Assembly: GCA_022842625.1 (NCBI GenBank)
Contig: JALHPG010000018.1
Location: forward strand, 1-38,611
DNA from: Bacteroidia bacterium
GTDB taxonomy: Bacteria; Bacteroidota; Bacteroidia; B-17B0; Aurantibacillaceae
Reading direction: 5' to 3'
Length of the DNA stretch: 38,611 nucleotides
The translations under genes and the position numbers were made by a program. Position 1 is the stretch's first letter, and each line of letters begins with the position of its first letter. The notes beneath the pieces were generated by a model that saw nothing but the letters and a program-made list of their open reading frames with translations, made no database searches and was not told the DNA's origin. This document shows, piece by piece, positions 27,438 to 35,477 of the stretch.

Positions 27438-27836
27438 ATGGAAGTAGTAGGAACACTAAAAGCAAAATTCGACACTCAAAAAGTGAGCGATCGTTTTCAA
27501 AAACGCGAATTTGTATTAACAACAGAAGCAAGCACGCCTTACCCGCAACACGTTAGCTTTCAAGTTACACAAGACAAATGCAACATCTTAGATCAATTTA
27601 ATGATGGCGAAGAAATTAAAGTACAATTTAATTTACGTGGCCGCGAATGGAACGGACCACAAGGAATTAAATATTTTAACACACTAGAAGCTTGGCGTAT
27701 TGAGAAAGTATCAGGAGGAAATTCTTCTGCATCATCTTCTCAAAACTCTAACCAGGCATCAAACAACACTATCAATACATCTTCTGCACCGGTTTTTACA
27801 GGTAATGTAGGAGACAATGATGATCTACCGTTTTAA
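27438..27836 (+). CDS. DUF3127 protein with SSB-like acidic tip
   Basis: A 132-residue protein. Residues 1-90 are a beta-rich domain of the DUF3127 family, probably an OB-like fold (MEVVGTLKAKFDTQKVSDRFQKR, IKVQFNLRGREWNGPQGIKYFNTLEAWRIE). Residues ~91-120 are a Ser/Asn/Gln-rich flexible linker and the end is GDNDDLPF. The layout of OB-like domain, disordered linker and acidic DDLPF tip is that of single-stranded DNA-binding protein, whose tip docks partners such as RecQ. This suggests nucleic-acid binding and SSB-like recruitment. The function is inferred and has not been shown to my knowledge. Confidence 0.8.
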   Translation: MEVVGTLKAKFDTQKVSDRFQKREFVLTTEASTPYPQHVSFQVTQDKCNILDQFNDGEEIKVQFNLRGREWNGPQGIKYFNTLEAWRIEKVSGGNSSASSSQNSNQASNNTINTSSAPVFTGNVGDNDDLPF

Positions 27837-27853
27837 TCAGCCTCCCTTTTAAC

Positions 27854-27912
27854 TGTCATTCTGAACGCAAGTGAAGAATCTGGAATAAGATTCCTCCTGC
27901 GTCGGAATGACA
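27854..27912. repeat. intergenic inverted repeat (tgtcattctga...tcggaatgaca)
   Basis: The arms tgtcattctga (27854-27864) and tcggaatgaca (27902-27912) pair with one G-T mismatch. Inside, cgca and aatct pair with tgcg and agatt, with small bulges, so the whole 59 bases can form one imperfect hairpin. It ends 10 bases before the preferred asparaginase start. Confidence 0.75.
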
Positions 27913-27921
27913 TTTTTAATT

Positions 27922-28956
27922 ATGACAAAGCTAAAAAAATCCTCAGTCCTTTTAATTTATACCGGTGGCACCATTGGTATGATGCAGGATGTGGTTACCG
28001 GAGAATTAAAACCTTTTGATTTTAAATCGCTCACAAAACAAATTCCGGAATTAAATAAGTTTGACATTGATCTTTCTTCGATCTCTTTTAAAGAGCCTAT
28101 TGATTCGTCTAACATGCATCCATCAGTTTGGATAGAATTGGTCAAGATCATTAAGGACAATTACAAAAAACACGATGGCTTTGTAATATTGCATGGTTCA
28201 GACACCATGAGCTTTACCGCAAGTGCATTAAGTTTTATGTTAGAGAATTTAAGTAAGCCAGTTATTTTAACCGGCTCGCAATTACCAATTGGCATTATTA
28301 GAACCGATGGCAAAGAAAATTTAATTACTGCCATAGAAATTGCAGGAGCAAAAGAAAAAAACAAACCATTAGTAAGCGAAGTATGTATTTATTTTGAATA
28401 CAAACTCTACCGCGGTAACAGAACTTTTAAATATAACAGTGCGCACTTTGACGCATTTAAGTCACCCAACTATCCTGCTTTGGCAGAAGCCGGTGTTGAC
28501 ATTAAATACAATAAAAGTGCATTATTAAAACCAAGTACAAAAAACTTAAAAACCTACAGCGAATTAGATAACGATATTGCTGTATTAAAATTATTTCCGG
28601 GCATAAGTAAAAAAATAACATCGGCTATTATAAATTCGCATGGTGTAAAAGCCATTATTTTGGAAACCTTTGGAGCAGGCAATGCCACAACAGAAACATG
28701 GTTTACTAACGAATTAAAAAAAGCCATTGATAAAGGGATTATAGTTTTAAATATTACGCAATGTTTAGAAGGAAGAGTTATCCAAGGTAAATACGAAACA
28801 AGTTCTCATCTAAAAAAACTAGGTGTAATAAGCGGAGCCGATATGACCTTTGAAAGTGCCGTTACAAAATTAATGTTCTTACTTGGACAAAAACTAACAA
28901 CAAAAGAAATAACCAAATCACTTCTTAAAGACCTAAGGGGTGAATTAACATTATAA
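27922..28956 (+). CDS. ansA: type I L-asparaginase (cytoplasmic)
   Basis: Hydrolyses L-asparagine to aspartate and ammonia. The protein has 344 residues from ATG 27922 (MTKLKKSSVLLIYTGGTIGM). The first catalytic Thr is in YTGGTIG (residues 13-19) and the second set in HGSDTM (91-96); the lid segment KPVILTGSQLPIG and the C-terminal NITQCLEGRV region also fit. No signal peptide is present, so it is the cytoplasmic type. An in-frame ATG at 27907 is rejected because it lies inside the intergenic repeat at 27854-27912. Confidence 0.93.
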   Translation: MTKLKKSSVLLIYTGGTIGMMQDVVTGELKPFDFKSLTKQIPELNKFDIDLSSISFKEPIDSSNMHPSVWIELVKIIKDNYKKHDGFVILHGSDTMSFTASALSFMLENLSKPVILTGSQLPIGIIRTDGKENLITAIEIAGAKEKNKPLVSEVCIYFEYKLYRGNRTFKYNSAHFDAFKSPNYPALAEAGVDIKYNKSALLKPSTKNLKTYSELDNDIAVLKLFPGISKKITSAIINSHGVKAIILETFGAGNATTETWFTNELKKAIDKGIIVLNITQCLEGRVIQGKYETSSHLKKLGVISGADMTFESAVTKLMFLLGQKLTTKEITKSLLKDLRGELTL

Positions 28957-28987
28957 AAATACTAACCCGAATTGTCAGTTCGAGCGA

Positions 28988-29005
28988 TCCCGATAGCTAT
29001 CGGGA
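28988..29005. repeat. palindrome tcccgatagctatcggga, third copy
   Basis: Identical to the copies at 2432 and 2486. It is flanked by ttcgagcga on the left and gagaacgat on the right, with tgtca beginning at 28975, so the palindrome again sits in the middle of a TGTCA-type intergenic repeat. It lies 31 bases before the cystathionine beta-synthase start. Confidence 0.85.
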
Positions 29006-29035
29006 GAGAACGATAAGCCAAAAAAATAAAAAAAA

Positions 29036-30406
29036 ATGAAAGTTTGTAAAAACATATTAGAAACAATTGGTAACACACCATTAGTAAAGATCAATAAAAT
29101 AACAAAAGACCTGCCTTGCGATGTATATGCAAAAGTAGAAACCTTTAATCCGGGTAACTCTATTAAAGATAGAATGGCCATTAAGATGATAGAAGATGCC
29201 GAAAAAGACGGTCGTTTAAAACCGGGTGGAACCATTATTGAAGGTACCAGTGGTAACACCGGAATGGGCTTAGCTATTGGCGCAGTTATTAAAGGCTACA
29301 AATGTATTTTTACAACCACCGATAAACAAAGTAAAGAAAAGGTTGACGCTTTGCGTGCATTTGGTGCAGAGGTAATCGTATGCCCTACAGATGTTGAACC
29401 CGAAGATCCACGTTCATATTACTCAGTTTCATCACGTTTGGTGAATGAAATTCCAAATGCATGGAAACCTAACCAATACGATAACTTAAGTAACTCGCAA
29501 GCACACTATGAGCAAACCGGACCGGAAATTTGGGATCAAACCGATGGAAAGATCACACACTTAGTGGTTGGTGTTGGTACCGGTGGAACCATTTGCGGAA
29601 CAGGAAGATATTTAAAAGAAAAAAATCCGAACATTAAAATTTTAGGAATCGATACTTACGGCTCGGTATTTAAAAAATACAAAGAGACCGGTATTTTTGA
29701 TAAGAACGAAATTTACCCATACATAACCGAAGGAATTGGTGAAGATTTTTTACCGGCAAACGTTGACTTTAGTATTATAGATCATTTTGAAAAAGTAACC
29801 GATAAAGATGCGGCAGTTATGACGCGCCGTATACCAAAAGAAGAAGCTATTTTTGCAGGAAACAGTGCAGGGTCGGCAATGGCAGGATTAATACAAATGA
29901 AAAACATGTTTAAAAAAGGCGATGTTGTTGTAGTAATTTTTCATGATCATGGCACACGATACATGGGCAAAATGTTTAATGATGATTGGATGCGTGATCG
30001 TAACTTTTTAGAAGTAACAAAACCAAAAGCAGTTGACCTAATTGCTAACCACAAAAACCAAAAATTACTTAGTGTAGATGTAAATGCTACAATTAGCGAA
30101 GCGTTAGCAATTTTAAGTAAGTTTTCTATCTCACAAATTCCGGTAACGGATAAAGGAGAATATGTTGGTTCGTTAAACGATAATTATATATTTAGTAAAT
30201 TAATGGAGAACAACGACATTAGAAGTCAAAGCGTAAAAAGTTTAATGCAAGCACCCTTCCCTATTGTTGGCGAGAAAGCGCCTATAGAAGAAGTAAGTAA
30301 ATTAATTACTAAAGATAATAACGCAGTTTTATTGCGTGACTTAGGTGGCAATATGCATATTATAACCAAGCATGATATTATTGAAGCGGTGGCTAAAATG
30401 TGCTAA
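29036..30406 (+). CDS. cystathionine beta-synthase with CBS-domain pair
   Basis: A PLP enzyme condensing serine (or a related donor) with homocysteine, in transsulfuration. It has 456 residues. Lys44 in NPGNSIKDRMA is the PLP lysine; TSGNTG (71-76) and GTGGTICGTG bind the substrate and cofactor phosphate. The segment EPEDPRSYYSVSSRL, and the length, favour cystathionine beta-synthase over cysteine synthase. Residues ~335-456 form two CBS domains (LLSVDVNATISEALAILSKF, APFPIVGEKAPIEEVSKLI), a regulatory pair that can bind adenosyl compounds. No cystathionine gamma-lyase gene is adjacent. A terminator follows. Confidence 0.92.
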   Translation: MKVCKNILETIGNTPLVKINKITKDLPCDVYAKVETFNPGNSIKDRMAIKMIEDAEKDGRLKPGGTIIEGTSGNTGMGLAIGAVIKGYKCIFTTTDKQSKEKVDALRAFGAEVIVCPTDVEPEDPRSYYSVSSRLVNEIPNAWKPNQYDNLSNSQAHYEQTGPEIWDQTDGKITHLVVGVGTGGTICGTGRYLKEKNPNIKILGIDTYGSVFKKYKETGIFDKNEIYPYITEGIGEDFLPANVDFSIIDHFEKVTDKDAAVMTRRIPKEEAIFAGNSAGSAMAGLIQMKNMFKKGDVVVVIFHDHGTRYMGKMFNDDWMRDRNFLEVTKPKAVDLIANHKNQKLLSVDVNATISEALAILSKFSISQIPVTDKGEYVGSLNDNYIFSKLMENNDIRSQSVKSLMQAPFPIVGEKAPIEEVSKLITKDNNAVLLRDLGGNMHIITKHDIIEAVAKMC

Positions 30407-30431
30407 TTAATTTTTAACTAATAACAACTTG

Positions 30432-30479
30432 AAAGTCAGTCTAAGCATGAAAATTTACCATGTAAGACTGACTTTTTTG
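30432..30479 (+). terminator. intrinsic terminator after cystathionine beta-synthase gene
   Basis: aaagtcagtct (30432-30442) and agactgacttt (30465-30475) form a perfect 11-bp stem around a 22-base loop that can pair further (gcatg with catgt). A T-run follows directly. Confidence 0.85.
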
Positions 30480-30538
30480 CTTCCTAATAATTACTTCTTT
30501 TATTATAACTGCAGATCAACATATTAAAATAGTTGAGT

Positions 30539-30904
30539 ATGAAAAAAAATATCGCTAACATTCTAATAATTTTAATTATTTCGATACTTGGGGCATTTTT
30601 ATTGCCAAATTTTTTTAAAGGCAATCCAACACTTGAATGGCCGAGCCTAGTTGACTTCACAATTTGGACCTTTACACTTTTTACTATAATATCAATACTA
30701 TTTTACGTAAACAAACCCAAAGAAAAATTGGCAAGAGTACCTGACGGTTATCACGAGCTGTCAAACGCAAATAATCAAATAACTAAAAAAGGTATGTTTG
30801 AGGCCGGTAAACAAATTAGTGGCACTAGACATGTTTACAATAAAGACGGCACATTTTCACATATTGAAACCTGCACAAATGGCGTTTATACCAAAAATGG
30901 TTAA
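30539..30904 (+). CDS. small membrane protein of unknown function
   Basis: A 121-residue protein with two membrane helices, about residues 5-24 (IANILIILIISILGAFLLP) and 41-60 (FTIWTFTLFTIISILFYV), and a hydrophilic C-terminal domain (~65-121) rich in Gly, Asn and Lys with GTFSHIETCTNGVYTKNG at the end. I recognise no family. The ATG at 30539 is preferred over the TTG at 30533. It comes after a terminator and is the first of a run of same-strand genes. Confidence 0.6.
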   Translation: MKKNIANILIILIISILGAFLLPNFFKGNPTLEWPSLVDFTIWTFTLFTIISILFYVNKPKEKLARVPDGYHELSNANNQITKKGMFEAGKQISGTRHVYNKDGTFSHIETCTNGVYTKNG

Positions 30905-30966
30905 TGGATTAATAGTTATTTACAGAAGCATAAAATAAAAAGCCAAACAAATAATAAACATTACAA

Positions 30967-31542
30967 ATGGAAAATTTAGCTGAACAATTTAAGTTAGCAT
31001 TTGACCCATACTTTAATGCTCCGATACAAATTTGGGAAACCTTTGCTAAAAGTGGGCAAGTAATTAACACCTCAAAAAATGAAATAATAAAAAAGTATGG
31101 CACCAAAGAAAAACACTTTTATTTTATTTTAAAAGGATCTGGCGGTATTATGCTATTTAAAAACAATAATTATTTGTGCATTGATCTTTGTTACGAAGGT
31201 GATTTTTTTGGTGATTATTTTTCATTTATAACCAACCAAAATACAGACCTTGAAGTAATATGCTTTGAACCCTCAACACTTTTTAGAATAGATAAACAAA
31301 GTTTTGAAGCGTTGGCAAAAACAGAATATGGTAAAATAATTTGCCAAACTGCTACCGAAAGCTTGTACATACATAAACAAACACAACAACTCGAAATACT
31401 TTCAAAAACAGCCGAACAGCGCTACCTTGAAATGCTTGAGAAACAACCAAACATTATTAAAAGAACGCCAAACAAATTTATAGCTTCGTATTTAGGTATT
31501 ACTCCAGAAAGTTTTAGCAGAATTAGAAAAAACATATCTTAA
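30967..31542 (+). CDS. Crp/Fnr-family transcriptional regulator
   Basis: A 191-residue protein with a cyclic-nucleotide-binding-type beta-roll (about residues 30-115: FYFILKGSGGIMLF, EGDFFGDYFSFI) and a C-terminal helix-turn-helix (RTPNKFIASYLGITPESFSRIRKNIS). There are no Cys ligands of the Fnr iron-sulphur type, and the phosphate-binding residues of cAMP receptors are not obvious, so the effector is unknown. Proteins of this size in Bacteroidota form a large group of single-gene regulators. The neighbouring genes (CPBP protease, rubrerythrin lipoprotein, SDR) are candidate targets by position only. Confidence 0.85.
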   Translation: MENLAEQFKLAFDPYFNAPIQIWETFAKSGQVINTSKNEIIKKYGTKEKHFYFILKGSGGIMLFKNNNYLCIDLCYEGDFFGDYFSFITNQNTDLEVICFEPSTLFRIDKQSFEALAKTEYGKIICQTATESLYIHKQTQQLEILSKTAEQRYLEMLEKQPNIIKRTPNKFIASYLGITPESFSRIRKNIS

Positions 31543-31619
31543 ATTTCATTTCTTACCATTTGATATGTTTTTTTGAAAATAAAGTAGTCATTTTTGTAGT
31601 GAAATAAAATGTTCTTATA

Positions 31620-32336
31620 GTGGAAAAATTTAAAATCACAATTCCAATAATCCTTGTTGTTTTATATACAGCGATGATCTTATTTGCCTCTCAGCAACTT
31701 AAAACAAATAAAATTTTTTTCGTTTCAAAAAATGATTATGTAAACTTTCAGTTTAATTATCAATTAATACTTATGGCAGTTACCATAATTTCTTTAAGCC
31801 TAACCTATTTTTTAAACAAAGAAAATTTCGTGAATTATTTTTCAATGGGTAAAATTCATGCGCCAGCACAAGAGCTGAAATTGTTTGGTATTAAGGCAAA
31901 CGATAGTTGGATAAAAACAGGAATTTCTTTAAGCATTATCATTAGTTTAACAACCGGAATATTTATGTATTTACAGCTCAAACAACAAAACGTTAATTGG
32001 GCGTTACTACAAAATGGTTTAATTTGGATCTTACTATTTTCATTAACTAATTCATTTGGCGAAGAAATGATCTATAGAATGGGAATAATATCACCTTTAA
32101 AAGGGCTCCTTTCGCCAATTACGATATATATAATTTCAGCAATATTATTTGGACTTCCTCATTTAGCAGGCATGCCAAATGGTTTAATCGGAGCCACCAT
32201 GGCAGGGATCTTAGGCTTTGTTTTAGCTAAGTCACTTTACGAAACAAATGGATTCTTTTGGGCTTGGGCAATTCATTTTTTACAGGACGTTATAATTATT
32301 GGATCATTGTTTTTAATGACCACAAAAAACTTATAG
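31620..32336 (+). CDS. CPBP-family intramembrane metalloprotease
   Basis: A 238-residue integral membrane protein of the CAAX-protease/bacteriocin-processing (CPBP, Abi) family with about 6-7 helices. The conserved motifs are present: EE at residues 148-149 with R153 in FGEEMIYRMG, H181 in FGLPHLAG, and H219 in WAIHFLQD. Its substrate is unknown; family members cleave prenylated or membrane peptides, and some act in bacteriocin immunity. The start is GTG at 31620. A three-codon frame ATG-TTC-TTA-TAG ends on this GTG (TAGTG), which may be chance. Confidence 0.85.
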   Translation: MEKFKITIPIILVVLYTAMILFASQQLKTNKIFFVSKNDYVNFQFNYQLILMAVTIISLSLTYFLNKENFVNYFSMGKIHAPAQELKLFGIKANDSWIKTGISLSIIISLTTGIFMYLQLKQQNVNWALLQNGLIWILLFSLTNSFGEEMIYRMGIISPLKGLLSPITIYIISAILFGLPHLAGMPNGLIGATMAGILGFVLAKSLYETNGFFWAWAIHFLQDVIIIGSLFLMTTKNL

Positions 32337-32571
32337 AATTATAAAAAACGTCCTTTTTTAGCAACCCTAAATGCGAATTACAATTAATGTAACATCGTAC
32401 TATTTGTATTTTAAATATCACTTAACCAATCAAAAAGTGTATTTACAATTATCGGGATCTTTAATAAATCAGGCAACTAAAGTAATTTCTCAAGATTCAT
32501 TGATCGCATAAAAGTGTGAATTTTTCAAACTTTGAAAATAATTGTGTAACAACTAGGTTAAAAATTGAGCC

Positions 32572-32579
32572 TAGCTTTG
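32572..32579 (+). promoter_or_regulatory. candidate -7 box of the rubrerythrin gene
   Basis: TAGCTTTG matches TAnnTTTG exactly and lies 29 bases upstream of the ATG at 32609. The nearest suitable TTG is 27 bases further upstream, which is longer than usual. The rest of the 272-base gap (32337-32608) shows nothing I can interpret. Confidence 0.4.
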
Positions 32580-32608
32580 AGCTAAGTTTAATTTTAAAAG
32601 TTATTAAA

Positions 32609-33268
32609 ATGAAAAAAAATAATAGTATTAATTTATCCTTGGTCTTAATCAATTGTATAGTATTAATGGCTTGCGACAACCAAATAAAAGAAGTAACTAC
32701 AACAAAACAGCATATGGAAGCAGGAAATAAAACAATTGAAAATATGCAAGTGGCATATAAAGGGGAAAAAACAGCAACAGCAAAATATGAAGCTTTTTCA
32801 AAAAAAGCCGAAGAGGAAGGTTACCATAATATAGCGTTATTATACAATGCTGTTTCAGCAGCAGAAAATATTCACGCAACAAATCATAAAGCTGTAATTG
32901 AAGATGCTGGTGCAACTGTTCCTACAATAACACCTGAATACAAAGTGAAAACAACAAAAGAAAATTTGTCGGATGATATAAATGGAGAAGCTTATGAAGC
33001 TAAAACAATGTATCCCGATTTTTTAAAAACTGCCGAAAAAGCCGATAACCAGATAGCGATTTTAAGTCTCACGTATGCAATGAAAACAGAACTAAAACAT
33101 AAATTCTTTTTTGAGCAGGTTTTAGGAGATATTAACAGCAACACATTAAACAGTCTGCCTTCAGTATATTTTGTATGTCCGGCATGTGGTAATACCTATG
33201 CCAACACTGCTCCAAAACATTGCGACTTTTCATTAACCGACAAAGAAAAATTTATAACATTTCAATAA
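32609..33268 (+). CDS. lipoprotein rubrerythrin (diiron ferritin-like plus rubredoxin-like tail)
   Basis: A 219-residue protein. Residues 1-22 are a signal peptide with lipobox LMAC (Cys22), so the protein is lipid-anchored outside the cytoplasm, whereas classical rubrerythrin is cytoplasmic. Residues ~45-172 are the four-helix diiron domain; likely ligands are Glu53, Glu69/70, Glu86 and His89, and Glu127, Glu161 and His164. The tail VCPACGNTYANTAPKHCDFS is rubredoxin-like with Cys190, Cys193 and Cys205, but Ser208 stands where the fourth Cys is expected. Rubrerythrins reduce hydrogen peroxide. The start ATG 32609 is chosen because it begins the signal peptide. The SDR gene follows after 9 bases. 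Confidence 0.85.
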   Translation: MKKNNSINLSLVLINCIVLMACDNQIKEVTTTKQHMEAGNKTIENMQVAYKGEKTATAKYEAFSKKAEEEGYHNIALLYNAVSAAENIHATNHKAVIEDAGATVPTITPEYKVKTTKENLSDDINGEAYEAKTMYPDFLKTAEKADNQIAILSLTYAMKTELKHKFFFEQVLGDINSNTLNSLPSVYFVCPACGNTYANTAPKHCDFSLTDKEKFITFQ

Positions 33269-33277
33269 AAAAACACA

Positions 33278-34039
33278 ATGAAACAATTAGAAAGCAAAGT
33301 AGCCATTATAACAGGTGGTGCAGGAAGTATAGGAAAAACAACAGCAAAATTATTTTTAGAAGAAGGTGCTAAAGTTTTGTTGGTTGATATCAACGAAGAA
33401 GTTTTAAAAGAAATTGTTGCCGAAATAGGTAACAAAAATTTAGAGTATTGTGTTGCTGATGTATCAAAGGCAGTTGATGTAGAACGTTATGTTAATAAAG
33501 CCGTAAGTTTATTTGGCAAGATTGATGTATTCTTTAACAATGCAGGAATTGAAGGTGTGGTAAAGCCACTTATTGATTATCCTGAAGACGTTTTTGATAA
33601 AGTTATTTCGATAAATGTAAAAGGAATTTGGCTCGGAAATAAATATGTATTGCCAAAAATGAACGAAGGCGGAAGCATCATCATGACGTCATCTGTGGCA
33701 GGATTACTGGGTTTTGCTAATTTAGGTGCTTATGTAACCAGCAAGCATGCTGTTGTGGGAATTATGAGAACAACGGCACTTGAAGCTGCACCATTAAAAA
33801 TTCGCGTAAATTCTGTTCATCCATCTCCTGTTAATAACAGAATGATGCGTTCAATTGAAGAAGGAGCGTCTGCAGGGCATGGTGAAGATGTTAAAAAACA
33901 ATTTGAAGCATCTATTCCATTGAAGCGATATGCAGAACCCATTGAAATTGCAGCTCTTGTATTATTTCTAGCAAGCGATAATAGCAAATTTATTACCGGC
34001 ACAACACAGGTAATTGATGGCGGAATGTGTGCTCAATAA
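33278..34039 (+). CDS. short-chain dehydrogenase/reductase
   Basis: A classical SDR of 253 residues. The NAD(P) motif TGGAGSIG is at residues 12-19, the acidic residue after strand 2 (VLLVDINEE) suggests NAD(H) preference, NNAG lies near residue 88-91, and the catalytic Ser and YxxxK are in TSSVAGLLG and AYVTSKHAV. The C-terminal GGMCAQ fits the family. The substrate cannot be inferred. It lies 9 bases after the rubrerythrin gene, so it belongs to that operon. Confidence 0.9.
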   Translation: MKQLESKVAIITGGAGSIGKTTAKLFLEEGAKVLLVDINEEVLKEIVAEIGNKNLEYCVADVSKAVDVERYVNKAVSLFGKIDVFFNNAGIEGVVKPLIDYPEDVFDKVISINVKGIWLGNKYVLPKMNEGGSIIMTSSVAGLLGFANLGAYVTSKHAVVGIMRTTALEAAPLKIRVNSVHPSPVNNRMMRSIEEGASAGHGEDVKKQFEASIPLKRYAEPIEIAALVLFLASDNSKFITGTTQVIDGGMCAQ

Positions 34040-34107
34040 TAGATGTGTTGATCAAATACAAAATACAGTTGCTAATGCTTTTTATAGATCATTAAAAAAA
34101 TCGCCAT

Positions 34108-34593
34108 ATGAACCAAACGCATATTCACTTACTAATTACTCACCTTCCAATTATTGGCTCAATGTTGGGTGCACTCGTTTTAATACACGGAATATTCACC
34201 AAAAGTGATCAATCAAAAATCGCAGCTTATAATATTTTCATGTTGTCTTCAATAGGAGCAGTTATTGCTTATTTTACAGGCGAAGGCGCAGAAGAAACTG
34301 TAGAAAATTTACAAGGTGTGATTGAATCAACTATAAAGGAACATGAAGAATCTGCTTTGTATGCATTTATTTCTTTAATAATTCTTGGATCTATTTCTAT
34401 TTTAGGATTCATTGCAACGGTTAAAAAATCATCAATAACAAGACCCCTCACCTTTGTGATCTTAATTATTTCGGTAATTAGCTTTGGGTTGGTTGCAAGA
34501 ACCGGTTATTTAGGTGGTAAAATTAGACATACAGAAATTACCAACAACGCAGCTTTATCAACCGAAAATTCAGAAACTAAAACTGATGACTAA
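34108..34593 (+). CDS. DUF2231-like four-helix membrane protein
   Basis: A 161-residue integral membrane protein with four helices at about residues 8-28, 40-58, 83-105 and 112-132. Conserved-looking His and Gly residues lie at the membrane edges: HIHLLITHLPIIGS near the start, YFTGEGAEETVE, KEHEESAL, and ARTGYLGGKIRHTEI near the end. The pattern of paired His in THLP and HEES recalls DUF2231-type membrane proteins, which are suspected to bind haem. It is 68 bases after the SDR gene on the same strand and may end the redox operon. Function unknown. Confidence 0.65.
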   Translation: MNQTHIHLLITHLPIIGSMLGALVLIHGIFTKSDQSKIAAYNIFMLSSIGAVIAYFTGEGAEETVENLQGVIESTIKEHEESALYAFISLIILGSISILGFIATVKKSSITRPLTFVILIISVISFGLVARTGYLGGKIRHTEITNNAALSTENSETKTDD

Positions 34594-34836
34594 ATAGACC
34601 TACTCTATTCTAGCGATCATAAAAGGTTTTAAAACAATCGCAAGACACTAAGTATAGAAAAAATTCTTTATCCAATTGTTATTTCGCTAACAAACTAAAT
34701 AGTTATGGGTAACAAGTCAATAGAAAAAAAGTAATACTTAACCTTACATTGAATGCAAAATAAACAATTGTTAACAGTTTAAACCATCAGAAATAAAAGA
34801 TCTTATATAGCTTTACTAAAATAAATGTCTATTTAA

Positions 34837-35457
34837 ATGAAAAGATCAAGATTCATCGCTTTAAGTTTACTTCTAGCAGCACTATCTATAGTGCTTGCAA
34901 ATTGCTCCGGCAAAAATAATTCACAAATAAAAGATCCCGGTCAAAATAGTTCTTCATTCAAACAGCAACCTTTCATCGAACAGCTTTTTATTTTTCAGGA
35001 AAATAATGACAAAAATACTTCTAATGAGTTAATTGTATCCGGTGCGATTTATCTTACAAAAAAAGGCAACATCATTTATAACATTATTAACGAACATCAC
35101 GACACCGTGAGCTATTTTTGGGGCAACTATCAACTAACAGATACTACTCTAACCTACCAATTAACAGATGAATTTTACTACCCCGGCAAATGGGATGCGC
35201 GCTGGGATGTAACTAACCCCGATTATTTAAAAGGCAAAACAAGAAAAGTTGTATGCAATGAAGTTATACTTAATATAACCAAGGGCGATTCGTTAAGCTT
35301 TTATAAACATTACACCAAAGAAGAAATTAATATTGCCTTAAAAGACATCGCTGCGCCTAAAGCATATGATCTTTCTTACTTTCCATATTACGAAACTAAA
35401 GAGATGAAATTTTATTCGTGGTTTTATAAACAAGTTCCGGTATTAGCAAAATTATAA
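34837..35457 (+). CDS. hypothetical lipoprotein, 206 residues
   Basis: An exported lipoprotein with signal peptide and lipobox LANC (MKRSRFIALSLLLAALSIVLANC, Cys23). The mature part begins with a low-complexity Ser/Gln/Asn tether, then a beta-rich domain with many Tyr and Trp (YFWGNYQLTDTTLTYQL, WDARWDV). I recognise no family. The next lipoprotein gene starts 20 bases downstream, so the two are probably co-transcribed. The 243-base gap before it (34594-34836) contains no gene or clear promoter. Confidence 0.65.
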   Translation: MKRSRFIALSLLLAALSIVLANCSGKNNSQIKDPGQNSSSFKQQPFIEQLFIFQENNDKNTSNELIVSGAIYLTKKGNIIYNIINEHHDTVSYFWGNYQLTDTTLTYQLTDEFYYPGKWDARWDVTNPDYLKGKTRKVVCNEVILNITKGDSLSFYKHYTKEEINIALKDIAAPKAYDLSYFPYYETKEMKFYSWFYKQVPVLAKL

Positions 35458-35477
35458 CAATAGTAACAACACAAAAT

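Noticed and set aside
27907..27921. ATG at 27907 as the asparaginase start
   Set aside because: It lies inside the right arm of the intergenic inverted repeat; the in-frame ATG at 27922 matches the usual start just before the catalytic YTGGTIG strand.
31609..31622. Three-codon frame ATG-TTC-TTA-TAG overlapping the protease GTG start as a regulatory minigene
   Set aside because: Too short to distinguish from chance without expression data.
32516..32608. Upstream extension of the rubrerythrin
   Set aside because: It would place about 31 hydrophilic residues before the signal peptide and lipobox; the ATG at 32609 begins the signal peptide exactly.
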